NCBI RefSeq assembly: GCF_932276165.1
Contig: NC_064005.1
Location: 4,340,001-4,404,000, forward strand
Length of the DNA: 64,000 nt
Reading direction: 5' to 3'
From: Plutella xylostella
Taxonomy: Eukaryota; Arthropoda; Insecta; Lepidoptera; Plutellidae
Below the pieces are notes generated by a model. It saw only the letters and a program-made list of their open reading frames with translations, ran no database searches and was not told the DNA's origin. The translations under genes and the position numbers were made by a program. Shown here in pieces: positions 21,584-33,994 of this stretch (position 1 is the first letter of the stretch; every line of letters begins with the position of its first letter).

Positions 21584-24500
21584 ATGATTGGAATAACTCT
21601 TATTACTGTCATAATCGCGGTGATTATTGTGAGTAATATTTTATTAAGTATTAGGTACTTCTTATAAAACAATATTCACAGATATCTTAGTGCTGTCTAA
21701 GCTAACTACTATATAGGTAATTTAGGTATGGTACTTATCAATCAGGTTATACCAATTTTGACGGATTTTCAGGACGCTCAAAAGCCGACCTTTCGCATTC
21801 TGGCGCCACAATTTGTCTGTCCTAAGGATGACAAAGCAATCATTGAAAAACCTGAAGAAACAGTTATTATGTGAGTGGCTACAACGACCTTATTATAGTC
21901 TATTAAGGCGAATTTATGGATTTTTTGTTACTGTTTCACGGGGAAACGGCTGGGCCAATTTTTATGAAATGTGTTAAGAAAAAAAATAGTTAAGCTGATA
22001 ACCAGGATTATTAACGCTAGTTGTGATCCCGGAAATGCCAAAAATATTTTAAGGCGAATCAAGTACCTACTTAATCAATAATACTGAGCTTTGAATTTCA
22101 CTCGAGTCGTTCTATAAATTGCACTGCTTCGTATTAAAGAAAATCGATCGATATCGATATCTCACCCTTTATATATTCTCTCTTTTCCATCCAAAGGTTG
22201 TCTGGTAGAGATACTATAAGCAATAAGGCCGCCTCTTTGTACTGTAGGTATTATTTTTGGGTTTTTGTTTTTGTTTGTTTTTGGTCCAAATAATGTGCTT
22301 GTATTGATATCCTGACAAACCCACGCCACCACCAGGGTGCAGACAGCGGCAGGGCAGGACCTGGACATGCGGTGGACAGTCCGCTGGACGCCGCTGCAGC
22401 AGCCCTCGCAGCGAGACACGCTGATGGTGTGGAGAGCCGTCCGCGCACTGGAGGCCAAGCTCAATGCGCCGCAGCCCGTGCCCTATGTCTATGTTATTGA
22501 GAACGAGCAGGTTAGAGTGCTGGCGAGTGCTGGAGGCCAACTACTTACTGATAATTTTTTGAAAGATCTTTATGAAACAATGGCGAAATATTTAACTAAC
22601 ACAATATTAGGGGCGCAGCTAGACGGTCTCTAGTAGTCTCTACACGAGCTAACTAAAAATGTTTTTCATACCCTAGGCACCTACAGTATGCTTTCTAGTT
22701 TAGGTAGTTACAATTTGTGGAGGGGTGTTACATAGTTTCTACACATAATGTTTTCACTACCTGTGAACCGTTTACCACCACAAAAGATCTATGATTTTCA
22801 CACACTGTGCGTGTGTGAAAATCATAGATTTTCTAGTTCTAGATGTTCAAGTTCAGTTTGATGTAGTTACCTAAGTCCTAAGTATACCTAACCATTGCAC
22901 TTGTATATGTAAAAGCTCCCTTGATGCATTACACTGAACTGTTACTCTTGTCTCTTTTTATCTACCCACACCGGCTTTAAAACCGAAGATTATCCAAACT
23001 TCCAGCTGCTCCGCGGGGTAGACTTCAAGTTCACCGTGACGGGTTCCTCACACGGCGTCACCAGCGATCCCAAGACCTTCCACATCGACAACTCGGCAGG
23101 GGACTCCAAGCTGCAACATGTTGAGGGCCGCGCGGACCTGTTCTCCATCAGCCTGCTGGGCAGCCAGGTGGCGTATGCCGACGTGGAGTATGTGCTGGAG
23201 GCCCTGGTGACCATGTGCACGCCGACTGAGGATTATCATGTAAGGGAGTAAAACTAAATGCGAGATGCATACAATATCTATAATATTTTGCGTTTCACGA
23301 AAGAGCCTCCTTACGTGGTCCTACTATACGTCCGAGTTACACTTGGTTAGTCAGCGACTAACGCTAATATGACTACCTACTTATCCAATCCTGTCAGCCC
23401 GATGATGAACCCAAGTCTTCGTGTGTGCTTTCGCCGACAAGATAAGATCTGAAAAATCACGTTGAGTCAAAATTAAATAATACTTACCCTAAAATAATCT
23501 ATGAAAAGGCCAAAACCATCGCTAAAAAATTAGGTAAATTAAGAGAGTTGACCATATTCATTGAGGGTATGCACACTCGAGTCCGAGTTGTTTCATGAGC
23601 ATATTATACGCATAGTAATACTTAATTACCTATACCGCAACTGGCGGGTTACTCTACACCAGTGTTTATCAACCTTTTTCATGATGCGACCCCCCTGGCA
23701 TAAATAAATATTCCGCGACCCCCTTGACCCTTCGGTTTCTTATCATGTACTGTTACTGTATTATTATTTATGGTTGGAGACCTAAGTATACCCAGTTTTT
23801 TCAAACACTGGCGACCCCCCTACAGAAGCTTCGCGACCCCCCAGGGGGTCGCGACCCACAGGTTGAAAAACACTGCTCTACACTGACGAAAAACGAAGTT
23901 TCGGAGTGCTGCTACGCGAGGCATGACTCTATCTCTTTGTATTAAACGTGCCGATTGTACGACAGCTCTCGTTCGTTCGTTTTTCGTCAGTACAAAGTAA
24001 CCCTCCTGTTCCACAGTTCCAATGGACAGTCCAGAGCGTCTCCACGGACGCGAAGGTGGACGTCAGCTCGGAGCGCGGGGCTCGCCTGGCCGTGCCCGCC
24101 ATGTCCATGGTGGCCGACCTGGCCTACAACGCACAGGTCGACGTCATCAAGACCAGTAGCGGCGCCTTTCTGACTCATGTAAGTTGCTTCTGGGTGCTTT
24201 TGTAGCAGATATGTTGCTTTGATGATAAACGTGTAAACCCAAGTACCGAGGGCTCTCTAACAACGTCACGTCATTTAATAAAGAAGTAGGATAATCGGGC
24301 TACGACCAATACTCTTAAACTAACTCTTGTACTAGTGTAATCTCCGCATAAATGTGCGATTATGTGTGTGTATAAATTACGATTACTTAGGTGAAAAAAA
24401 CCATTTAGTGCTATGCTATGTGGAGATTTGAATATGATTATTGGATATCAAACACAAAAAACACGAAAAACTTAAGCAAAGCAACCAGCTCGCTAGAAAG

Positions 24501-27500
24501 GAAAATATACTATACTAGCTATTCTCGCGAGCTTCGTTTCACCTTAAACAGTTAGTTAGGTAGTTATTATTTGTGTTAATCCAGAGTATCAGCTAACTCC
24601 ATACCAAATTTCGTAAAAAATCGGTTCAGCCGTTTTGACGTGAAGAAGTAACCCACACACACATATATTATACTAACAAACTTTCGCATTTAATCGACCA
24701 ATTTAGTTCGCTCTCACCGGAACAGATAAGTTTGTGGCACTATAGTGAGGGCTGGTAGTCTCATTTCACGCAGTTTTTCACGCAATTTTCACTTACAATT
24801 ACTTTCCGATAACTCCGGCTTCCGTCAATTTTATAGCACCCTACTTTGTCTGCTGTTGGTTACAGAGTAAATAGGAGATACGTTACAGTGCCAGATTTAC
24901 AGCAACGGAACTTAAACTAGGAGATGTTACTATGAAAAGTATGCTACTGCCATGAAAGTATTTTCCGCCTTTTTGTAAATGAATGAAACTAGTTAAACGT
25001 CTAAAAATCCTAGGGGGCCTAGGGCTCAACGTATTCAACGCCAAATGTATGGTTATGGTTCCAAGGAATAAGATAGTAATATTGGTATTGTTATAAAATG
25101 TATAGGTATCACAATAAAAATTAAACATACGTGTTTAAGTGATGTTATGATAAAATTAACTTACTTACTTATTAGCATACACTATGGAACAATGAAAAAG
25201 TTCCACCTGCCGTCTCATACCTTACTGGAGCTTTTTCATTGCTCTTGAGTATATTCAACATTAAACAACAATTATTCAACATTCAACCATCCATTCTACC
25301 AACATTGGTTGAAGGTGCAACGCTCTGGAAATGTTAAATAAATAGGTATGTTTATATTAATACGTATGTTTATATAATTTTAATTATAAAAACAATGACA
25401 ATGACAAAGAATTATTTTCTAAGACCTGGTTACTCATGATTCTGTTAGTTACAGTCTCAATAACGGATTTGCTGACGACGCGTTTAAGGATTATTACCCT
25501 TGTTAACTGGATGAGTCCCACGACGAAAATCTAACAGACCATTCATAAATCCAGCATTATGTGTATCATTCACTCATTTCCCTCACACTTCACTCAATAT
25601 TCTGTCATATTCATTGAAATTTGTTGTCTATCCCCCTTATTCATAGAGAAGTTACAATACGTTTTAACTAATAAACTGTTTTGTCCCTCTCCGACAAAGA
25701 ACAATTTGTTTCTTGACAGAGAGGGACAAAACAGTTTATTAGTTAAAACGTATTGTAACTTTTCTATGAATAAGGGGGTAAGTCTCTGTGATTTCAAACA
25801 ACCTCAAACAACCAAACTTTTTGGTTTTGAGGTTGCCATGGTTACTATTTCTACCGAGGTTGTTTTTTGACATCCGTCATTGAAAATAATATTATTACGC
25901 CATGCCCTTTGAAAAACAATACAACGAACAAGATGGAGTGTCAGTCCAAAAGAAACTTCTCGGGAAATAACATATCAATTTCTAAGTAAGGTCTTATTTT
26001 AAAATATTTTGTTAGAAGATTTTTCACTTAATTCAATAGTTCTCATTAAGTCATTAGGTTTAACTTCTTGAATCTACCTCTGTGGTCTAGCGGTAGAAGC
26101 TCAGCTTCATCACCCAGGGATCCCGGGTTCGATTTCCAGGTAGGGCCATCAATTTGTGTTTCTATATTGCGGTTCCAAGTTAGGTGAGGACATTAAATTT
26201 AAACTTTTATCTCGGTTTGACATTATATAAAACCCAGACAGTTTCGCTTCATTTTTCATGTCACACAACATCTAGTTCGTATATTTTCAAAATTCTTAAA
26301 GTATTCAAAATTCAAAATTCTTAAAGTATTACCAGTCAGCCTTAAGCATAAATATTTATTAGCAATGAACAACCATGGCAGTACGGAGCATATAACACAA
26401 CAGCAGCATGGTATAGGTACTAGGATGGTTACTCAGGGTAAATATGAAATACCTAGGGTTAATAACTTCTATGGAGGTGGAACCTTAACAAAACAATTAC
26501 CTAAATTATTAAATGATCTACCTACTGAAATAAGGGATGAAACAAATAAGGCAAGATTCTCAAGATTGTTAAAAAAACATTTGTTAAGTAAAATATAGAT
26601 ACCTATTGATGTTGATTCTGAAGGCAGAAATTCTAATTTTAACGCTGTCAAACTAAAAAAATTGCTAGCATAAAATGACATTTACGAAAACAATCATAGA
26701 GTCGAATTTTAAACAAAGAAATTAAGGTTTTGACGTCTCTAAATTTAGAATTTCCGCCTTCAGAATCGATATCATTGTCTGATGTTTAAACAAGTATCAA
26801 GTTAAATTTATTGTTAAGCACTAAGTTTCTTAAAAATAGAATATAATATAATTAGTTTATTAAGAGTGAAGTCTGAATCCACAGACAAACCAGTAAACTG
26901 GTTTTGTGGGTCATTGTTAATTGTACTGTGTTTTTTATGAATACTTAATAAATACATTGAAACAAACAAACATTGTTTATCAAAGGCTCTGTTCATTTTT
27001 CCATCTTGAATCTTGACAGAATGAGTGACAAGTAAACAACCCGTTGCCTGGTTACCGGTCTTAACCAAGTCTTAGCGGAACCCCACAGCAGCAATCAAGT
27101 TTATCACCCGATCAAGGGAGTTAACCCCGTGATTTAGCATGGTGGGACACTCACTAACCTTAACGGTCCAACATGTAACCAAACCGAGGTATTTTTAACC
27201 TAACCGAATGGTGTGAAATTAGGCCTAAATGTACCTAATTTTAATTTTAACGTTAATTTTATAATTATTGATGTAATGTTCTGATATGGGCTTTATACAC
27301 CCGAAATAAATGACTATTTATTTATTTATTTATTATTATATTTGGCAGGCGATCCTGCCGTTCAGCGTACTGCGTCGGGGGCTGGAGGTGTACCTGAGCG
27401 CGGACCAGCTCGCCGTCAGCGTAGACACGCCCTTCTACCTCGAGGCTTCTGTGTTCAGCCATGACTTCTATGCCGACGATTTAAAGGTTAATTTTTTTAC

Positions 27501-30027
27501 CACTTTTGAACATAATTATTGACACTTCTAATTACCCTTGAATATAGACCCTTGAATTATTTCGACGCTAAGAAGCATCTTAATAAAATTTATGAAATTG
27601 ATTGATGAATTTCAGCACGAATGGTCATGCTTAAAGAACGACGAGCCTTGCGATCTCTTTACAAATGAAGACTCAAATGAAATTCTAATAGATCCTGGTA
27701 TTCCTGAAGCGGGCAAGTAAGTAAAATGTACTTAATGTACAAAAATCATATTTTTTATCATTCTCATATTAAATGCAATTGTATTTTACCTTTATTTCAG
27801 GTACGAGATTTCAGTGACAGTCACAGTAAAAGATGAGTTTGGGTCCGCCAAAATGATCGTTGAAGCTGTTGAATCAGTTCTTCCCGTTTTACAGGAAAGT
27901 TTTTATACAAGCAATGTTTATTATGGCTTACAAGGTTAGCGGTTATTTTTTGGCTACATTAGATCTCTTGAGGGCGTGCTTATAGAGTCTAATAGAACCT
28001 CTGGACCCCTCGCTTGTAGTTGCTTACCTTTTTTAAAACTAAACTGATATATTTTTTTTATTTTTAAACATTTATTTCCACATATATCATCCATAGTAAA
28101 TTAATTAGTCCAATACCATCTAACCATCGTTAAACAATTATCAAAATTAATTTAATGATACCGTAACCTTGCTAATTTCTCTGTAGAATGTGTCTACTTG
28201 TATAATTAATTGTAGGCGGTAAGGAGACCGGTGCCCTAGCAGTAAGGACTGGTGGGTCGTGATGTGATTGTGTAATTGTCTATGTCCAGGTGTCCCCAGT
28301 AGCGCGAGTGGTGAACGCGGGCGCGCAGGTCTCGCTGACGGTGAACGCGACCCGTGTGGCGCCCAGCTGCAGCATCACCTGGTACTTCATGGCTGAAGAG
28401 CAGATGCACACCAGCCTGGGCGAAGGCAACTGCTCTGGAAGTGAATGCCAGGTATGCTGAGAACATACGTACGTACAATACATACAGGATTTTGCAAAAA
28501 GGGTAAGGTTTTTTTTTCGCGATTTTTTGGCTTAGATAAATCATATTCTTAGTTAGTATTACATTGTTTAGTATATACCCTTTTTGCAACACCCTGAATA
28601 GTATCGTTGGGAAAGGTCTCTTTGTACCTAAGGTCAGATAGTCGACGTGGCTATAATATAATTTCTATAGCAATTAAGATAATAAACGATGGTGTCGATC
28701 ATTAATTTACCTTTTTTCAGCATGGAGTCCCATTAACCGAAACATTAACAATATACTCCTTAGAAGAAAACTTTTTGAACGAACTGGCCGATTTCTCCAA
28801 CGAGACCGAATGGCGTCAGGTGACAGCGGAAATGGCGGGAAATGCGGGAAGAGCGAGGATCCTGGTTGAATGCGGCTGTTCCCTAGCCCTGGGTTGCACC
28901 ACGCAAGGATTTGTCTATGCTGACGTTATGTTCCAAGTTAATACGATCCCCATGCCTGGAATTATTATGGTAAACACGTTAGAAATATTTTGAATTGAAT
29001 TGTAAAAAAATAATAATTGAAAGCCAAGAGAATTAATTACTCAATTAAATTATGTCATATTTCAGGTATCGCCGCCCATAGGCGTAGCATTGGAGTCAAT
29101 CCATCGTATAAGTACGTTGGCGGTAGTGGACCCAGACACTCCGTTAAAATATTCATTCTACTGCGGACTTGGTGCTGAAAACTCTCTACTTTTAGGATTC
29201 TATTACGAACATCTGTCGATTGAAACCTTCTTGCCTTATGTCGGTAAGAAACAAAAGCCAAATTCTACTAACAATAGCCTGCTGGGCATTGGTTCATAAA
29301 CGGAATAATACCTACCCAATGTTTTAGTACATACTGTAAAGTGTGTTTGTAAGTTAATTTAAGGCCATGTAAAAACATATTACTTAATGCAATTATAACA
29401 TTTATGAATAAACGACTCAATCCATAGTGTGGTTAACTATGACAAAGTTCATAACTGACTTTTTTTAAATGCCGTTTTTATCTGATTCTTCTAGAAGGAG
29501 GTACAGAAGTGTGGGTAGAAGTATGCGATGCACGAGACGCTTGTCAGAGAGGACCCTCGAGTCTGGTGCAGCTGTCTCCAGGGCAGGGACGCACGGTCAG
29601 CGCGCTCATAGAGTCAGCTCGAGGACACCTGCGGCGCTGCGAGGTCATGATGCTGCAGAGGACCGCCGTGGCTGGCTTGGTCACTTACATTGTAAGTTGT
29701 TTTAGTATAGTATTTAGTTGGTCTACAATTTTTAAAGCGTAGATATTTTATGGCTAGGTTTTCTGCAGCGTGCTTAAAGTTTCCTGTGGAAATTCCGCCT
29801 ATAAGTAACAATCGGGGATCAGAGCATTATAAAAAATGCTATTTTAATCAATGTTTTCTAATTTGCAGAATACAAATTTAGAGGCAATCCTGGGGCAATT
29901 TTCAGCGGCTCTTACTGAAATGTTGTCCAGTGCGGAGGCCGCGGCGTGTAAAGCGAAGAGGTTTAGAGACTTCGACGACCTCCTCCACAGTTTAGTCACA
30001 GTCGGCTTTGAAATCAATAAGCTTTAG
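21584..30027 (+). CDS. secreted REJ/PKD-domain protein (polycystin-1 ectodomain-like)
   Basis: Thirteen exons: 21584-21628, 21773-21870, 22336-22526, 22989-23239, 24017-24178, 27349-27486, 27616-27716, 27801-27934, 28300-28451, 28721-28979 less the donor (ends 28969), 29066-29243, 29495-29691 and 29869-30027, about 684 aa. Exon 1 is a signal peptide (MIGITLITVIIAVII). The middle and end resemble REJ modules of the polycystin/PKDREJ family: beta-strand-rich, with HEWSCLKNDEPC followed by GKYEISVTVTVKD, and paired cysteines (SCSITWYF, CSGSEC, ECGCSLALGC). The protein stops at NKL-stop with an AATAAA at 30119, so it lacks the GPS, PLAT and eleven-helix parts of polycystin-1; no transmembrane helix follows the signal. 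All junctions keep frame except exon 3 to 4, where phase demands a weak donor at 22527 (GTGCTG) rather than the obvious GTTAGA at 22511. Likely secreted or matrix-bound; no ligand can be inferred. Confidence 0.75.
22787..22829. repeat. perfect 19-bp hairpin
   Basis: ATCTATGATTTTCACACAC and its exact reverse complement, separated by the five bases TGTGC, in intron 3 of the REJ gene. Confidence 0.85.
23646..24003. mobile_element. MITE (GGGTTACT...AGTAACCC family) interrupted by a hAT MITE
   Basis: Outer TIRs GGGTTACTCTACACTGACGA and, in reverse at the right end, GGGTTACTTTGTACTGACGA. It shares the GAACGAACGAGAGCTGTCGT core (on the opposite strand) with 13943-14076. The right end stops 13 bases before the start of exon 5 of the REJ gene, so its last bases lie in the acceptor's pyrimidine tract. 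Confidence 0.75.
23660..23875. mobile_element. hAT MITE (CAGTGTTTNTCAACC termini)
   Basis: 216 bp, termini CAGTGTTTATCAACC and, inverted, CAGTGTTTTTCAACC, with an exact 8-bp duplication CTCTACAC (23652-23659 and 23876-23883). GCGACCCCC blocks sit inside both ends. The termini are the classic Charlie-like hAT type. It is nested in the MITE at 23646-24003. Confidence 0.9.
24514..24690. repeat. degenerate lepidopteran interspersed repeat
   Basis: It contains CTAGCTATTCTCGCGAGCTTCG, AAATCGGTTCAGCCGTTTTG and TTTCGCATTTAAT in the order seen in a very common moth repeat, usually regarded as a LINE 3' region. It is non-coding and lies in an intron of the REJ gene. Confidence 0.5.
25186..25250. mobile_element. 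short relic of the AATGAAAAAGTTCCACC MITE family
   Basis: CAATGAAAAAGTTCCACCTGCC and an inverted AGCTTTTTCATTGCTC occur within 65 bp. The ends resemble the elements at 56077-56352 and 56614-57164. Confidence 0.5.
25632..25778. mobile_element. 147-bp full-length palindromic MITE
   Basis: The two halves are inverted copies almost to the centre (about 62 bp with two mismatches, starting CCCCCTTATTCATAGA, then a weaker inner match). Each strand therefore gives a similar short frame, which is not a gene. It lies in the intron between REJ exons 5 and 6. Confidence 0.85.
26075..26200 (+). repeat. tRNA-like SINE head
   Basis: TGGTCTAGCGGTAGAAGC resembles a pol III A box and GGTTCGATTTC a B box, spaced as in a tRNA. 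The stems are poor, so this is a tRNA-derived SINE or relic, not a functional tRNA. Confidence 0.5.
26365..26598 (+). pseudogene. C-terminal fragment of a non-LTR retrotransposon ORF
   Basis: 77-codon open frame ending LTKQLPKLLNDLPTEIRDE... LLKKHLLSKI. This matches the pattern of the last residues of CR1/Jockey-type LINE ORF2 proteins (N-LP--IR----F---LK--L). There is no RT core in the DNA upstream, which has only an AAAATTCTTAAAGTATT direct repeat (about 26288-26330). A dead fragment in an intron of the REJ gene. Confidence 0.5.
26614..26767. mobile_element. small MITE
   Basis: Inverted termini GATTCTGAAGGCAGAAATTC and, in reverse, GATTCTGAAGGCGGAAATTC about 154 bp apart, non-coding inside. 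Confidence 0.65.
28485..28596. mobile_element. MITE of the CAGGGTGTTGCAAAAAGGGTA family
   Basis: Left end CAGGATTTTGCAAAAAGGGTA and right end TACCCTTTTTGCAACACCCTG are inverted repeats 112 bp apart. It starts 34 bases after REJ exon 9. Relatives are at 32541-32674, 48272-48540 and near 50580-50735. Confidence 0.7.
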
Positions 30028-30118
30028 GTCAGTCATTTGTGATTATAATTTTCAAACATATAATTGAAAAGATTTTAAGGGCTATCTCTAAGTGTTTGTA
30101 ACTCAATCTTATACTACG

Positions 30119-30124
30119 AATAAA
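30119..30124 (+). terminator. poly(A) signal of the REJ gene
   Basis: AATAAA 92 bases after the stop codon, which supports the gene ending here rather than continuing into a polycystin membrane region. Confidence 0.65.
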
Positions 30125-30666
30125 GTTAATGTTATTGGTTTCTCAAGAGGATTTCATTCAGTTTCGAGATAAGGTTGCATTCCTTCCTACACAAAAACTA
30201 AACAAAAATTGTCTCAGTACAACTTTTATTCACAGAAATATATGAAGCTTAAGCTGAGCTTTATTACATCAAGATCTAACTTTCCAAGTAGCTAATATCG
30301 AACTGGGATGAGTTGAATTTCAATATGATTTGCACTGTCGGCTCTCAGCGATAGGGTTCATATTTGATCAGCTCTGTCTACAACTCAACACACATACCGT
30401 TAGGTCCGTAAACAGAATGCATAGCGTTTAACTGATTCCATAGCTTTTGCAGGTCCTTCTTGTTTGATCATTCATTAAACGCCTGACGCCCAGATGCACA
30501 AAGGAACGTTAAACTAATTTAAACTGACAGAAAGTGTCAGCAAAAGATTTGAAATGTGTTCCGAGACTTACGAGCCTTTTGTGAAAAGGTCCATCCATAG
30601 CTTCGTATTGTATCAATAGTGGCCAGAGTCCAGACCCTCTAGTACCTACGGTTTATGCTATTTATG

Positions 30667-30774
30667 AAAAAGTTTACGTTTTCTCCTGTCATCTACATAC
30701 ATTATCTGTCAAAAGTTTCATGATAATTTCCATTAGAGGCGCCACTTAGTATGCGAGAAAAAACGTAAACTTTT
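30667..30774. repeat. short TIR element
   Basis: AAAAGTTTACGTTTTCTC and its inverted copy GAGAAAAAACGTAAACTTTT lie about 105 bp apart around a GGCGCCACTTAGTATG motif. Probable MITE. Confidence 0.5.
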
Positions 30775-32540
30775 ATAGTTTTCGACAAACTATCAAACTT
30801 GTACTAGACCTGCTGATTCACCCCCTTTCTACCTACTGTACCAACCTATATTTTTGGGTTATCGTATCAATGTTCCTACGTATGTGTGGAGGAATAGTAA
30901 CATATTTTTTTCTCTAATTTGAATGTATTATCGAGTGATGTACTATTTCGGAGGTGCCCGTCCTATCCCGTTACCTAGTTAATTGAAAATATAATTTGTT
31001 TCCAATTGAAAAGTTATGGCCATTTCACAAAAATAAATGTCGTTTTGCAAATCATTTATTCAATTGTTATCATTGGTATATTCTCCATTTGCATTTAAAG
31101 AATTTGTATACGTATTACACAAACTAAAACTTCAGAAAAAAAATAATTGAGGTACTTTTGTTATGTATGTATAATAATGTTTAGTTAAGTATTACATTTT
31201 TGCCAATTTTTTTTTGTCAAGATACATTGAAATGAAAAAGTCAATATGCTGAGGCAGGTAGTATACTAATACATAAATATACATATTCACCAAAGTATTA
31301 CATTAAATAAATCTTAATCAAATTAGGTACTTCGATATCTGAATGTCTTTCATCTGTAGAACAAAGAGTCTCACTCAAAGAGCGTGACTGTGTATTCCAG
31401 TGTCCCGGGTAAAGATATTCAGATCAAAGGTAATTGCCAATTAATTGACGAGTTTTTAGTTTCATTCATTGAAATTGTCCTGTCTTTCCTAATAGGTTTA
31501 CTTTACTTACTCATGCATATAGCTCAGAAGTTGTTATACTTATTATAAATAAAGCTCTTGATATCTACAGTTAGTATTTATTATTAGTAGGTATGTTTCG
31601 GTATTTTTGTTACTCAGTATTTTAATTAAAAATGTACTCATTCAAGTTATGCATCTCACTTCACATGAGCAGACTTTTCTTTCAGATGAGTACAGCATAC
31701 ATTTACTTATAATAGGTATATTACCTGCATAAATCATAATATTATAACATCTAAGTACTAAGCTTTATTCTGATACTTCTGAAGATGCAGCGCCTCTTCA
31801 AATTACGGTTAAGGCTTTATAATATTTTGCTGGATTACTGGACGTGCTGTGGTATAGAAGTCCTGGATTAGTGAGATTGTACAGTAGGTACCCGCATAAA
31901 TAAGTATATTATATTATAGCTGCAGTGAAAGTATGTCAAAATATCTTAATTCATGCACAAACGTTGAAACGTACGGCCCTGTGCTGCGATTATAAAATTG
32001 GAAACCTCATTTGTTTTTTCCAGTGTAGTTTCGAATCCTATGATCGCACCTCAGATCATCTACCTATAAAATTCAATAATAAATGCTCTTTTTGCTCTTT
32101 ACACACCTACTGTACCCCTACTCTTGAAAGGCAATGTAATGTGTCAATATTGTTTTCAACATTAAAAAAATCATAACTTCTCTTCAAAAGCGTACAGTAC
32201 TAATATGATCAGCAAGACAGACGCAATACATATTTTTTCAAGAGTAGGGGGGGCTGAACTGCTGAAACACTACCTACTTCTTTTAAGCATAGCTTGAAAG
32301 GCAGCCAACTTAATGAAGCCACAAAAAAACTAAAAAGTAACCGAGAACCGGTTTCCACAATCTTTTCTCCGAATCATAAAGTACACATTCGCTTACCGCC
32401 ATCTGGCAAGTACAGAGTATGAGTCGGTGAGCCCACAATGGGAGTCGGTCTCGCGCTATTTGCTCAACTATTCAGCTCTAGGTTTTCCATTACCGGCTGT
32501 GATACACACACGAACACACAATGTCACATATATGCCTCAT

Positions 32541-32674
32541 ACAGGGTGTTGCAAAAAGTGTATACTAAGCTGAAACCTACATGTGCAGCATGTTATATCT
32601 AAGCCCGGAAATTAAATCAGAACGCCAAAATTTGCGAAAAAAATAAATTACTATAATATTTTTGAAACACCCTA
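32541..32674. mobile_element. MITE of the CAGGGTGTTGCAAAAAG family
   Basis: Left end ACAGGGTGTTGCAAAAAGTG and right end TTTTTGAAACACCCTATA, about 134 bp. Related to 28485-28596. Confidence 0.65.
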
Positions 32675-33960
32675 TATATAAACATTACATGTCTGTAGTG
32701 GTAGTAGGTCTGGAATATGGTGGTGGCAGTCTTTCTGCAGGTAGCGAGGTAAAGGTGGTATATATAATAGACTTTAGACATCCTTGTGTTCGGTGTTGCG
32801 ATACCGTAGCATGCCGTAGCTTATATCCGTCGTTTCCCTGCCACTGCAAGAGATTGCTAAGATAGTGTATCGTCTACAAAAGCACATTAATTTCAGGAAA
32901 GTTAATGAATCTGGTCTTGCGTCACCCTTTTGGTGACTAGTCCTCTCAAAATGGAGATCAAAGGTAAACAAATTAGTAAACTAACCATAGAATTATAGAA
33001 AGAGCGCGTTAATACAATTTAATAAAAGCAAAATGAGCATTCTAAAAACACTGTAGCTAAGCAAAGGTAAGTAGACATTTATAAATGTAAGACCGTTTGA
33101 CTGTTGCAGACCTTTCTTGCAAATGGTAAATCATAAATCTCGTGTGAAAGGGTTCCCTACAGTTGGAATGGCGTACATATTTTCTTTTCCTTTTTGAAAT
33201 GCGAAGGAAATATTGTGTAGCCTGCACTTTAGGGCTGCTTGAACGCTTGGCGCGCGAATATGGTTTCTACGATGTGATATTGTGTACAACTTTACATGTA
33301 TAATATGTAGAGGGGTCAAACTAGCTTGGGAAAAACTATTTCTAATTAGAACTGCTGTTTGCCGCTTTGCAAGAGTCTGTTACTTGGTATCCGGAACTGT
33401 AAAAGCAAGGCAGCAATAACTTAACGGTCATTTTTAGTTTAAAGTTCTTGTTGCATTAAAAAATTATGAGTAATTAGGTACAAATTATGTAACTTATGTG
33501 GAACTTGTATTATATAACTCCGACTATTGTGTAAATCTCGTTGCTTCCCTATTAAAGTGACATACTAACAAATAATGACTCCTAAACGGAAATGCAATAT
33601 TGAAGAAGTACATTTAACAGGGAGACAGAATTTTACCAACACAAAAAATTGTTTTAAATTTTAGTGTCTGCCATTTAGTGTCTGCATTTTGGGAGTGGAC
33701 CTTTTTCATTGCTTGCGAATGTATGTAGTACTAGTAAGTAAAGACAAAGACATAAAACACGCAAGAATAAAACACGAAAAGAGCAAATATCACACAAAGT
33801 CTTTGATATAATCAAATAAAATGTTGTTTTATCTGTGTTCGGTATCTGGATCGTATTACATTTATAACTCTGGCGGGCTGCCAGCGCCGCGGGGCAAACA
33901 CCCTCAATCCCTAGATCCCTACTACTATGTTTTAAAATAAATAAATATATATATATCCTT

Positions 33961-33963
<3 letters not shown>

Positions 33964-33991
<28 letters not shown>
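33964..33991. repeat. (TA)n microsatellite
   Basis: An uninterrupted AT dinucleotide run at the truncated 5' end of a SINE. Confidence 0.9.

Positions 33992-33992
<1 letters not shown>

Positions 33993-33994
<2 letters not shown>

Larger units (their letters stand above)
30140..33960. other. intergenic DNA with scattered small repeats
   Basis: No gene-like frame. It contains an inverted-repeat element at 30667-30774, a MITE at 32541-32674 and AT-rich filler; the longest frames (for example 31925-32176) lack domains. Confidence 0.5.

Noticed and set aside
22337..22633. 98-codon single-exon gene
   Set aside because: Its first part is exon 3 of the REJ gene; the remainder is intronic read-through.
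25559..25870. Two opposite frames with the same FIEKLQYVLTNKLFCPS peptide
   Set aside because: They come from the palindromic MITE, which reads alike on both strands.
26075..26147. tRNA gene
   Set aside because: A and B boxes are present but the T stem and anticodon arm pair poorly; a SINE relic is more likely.
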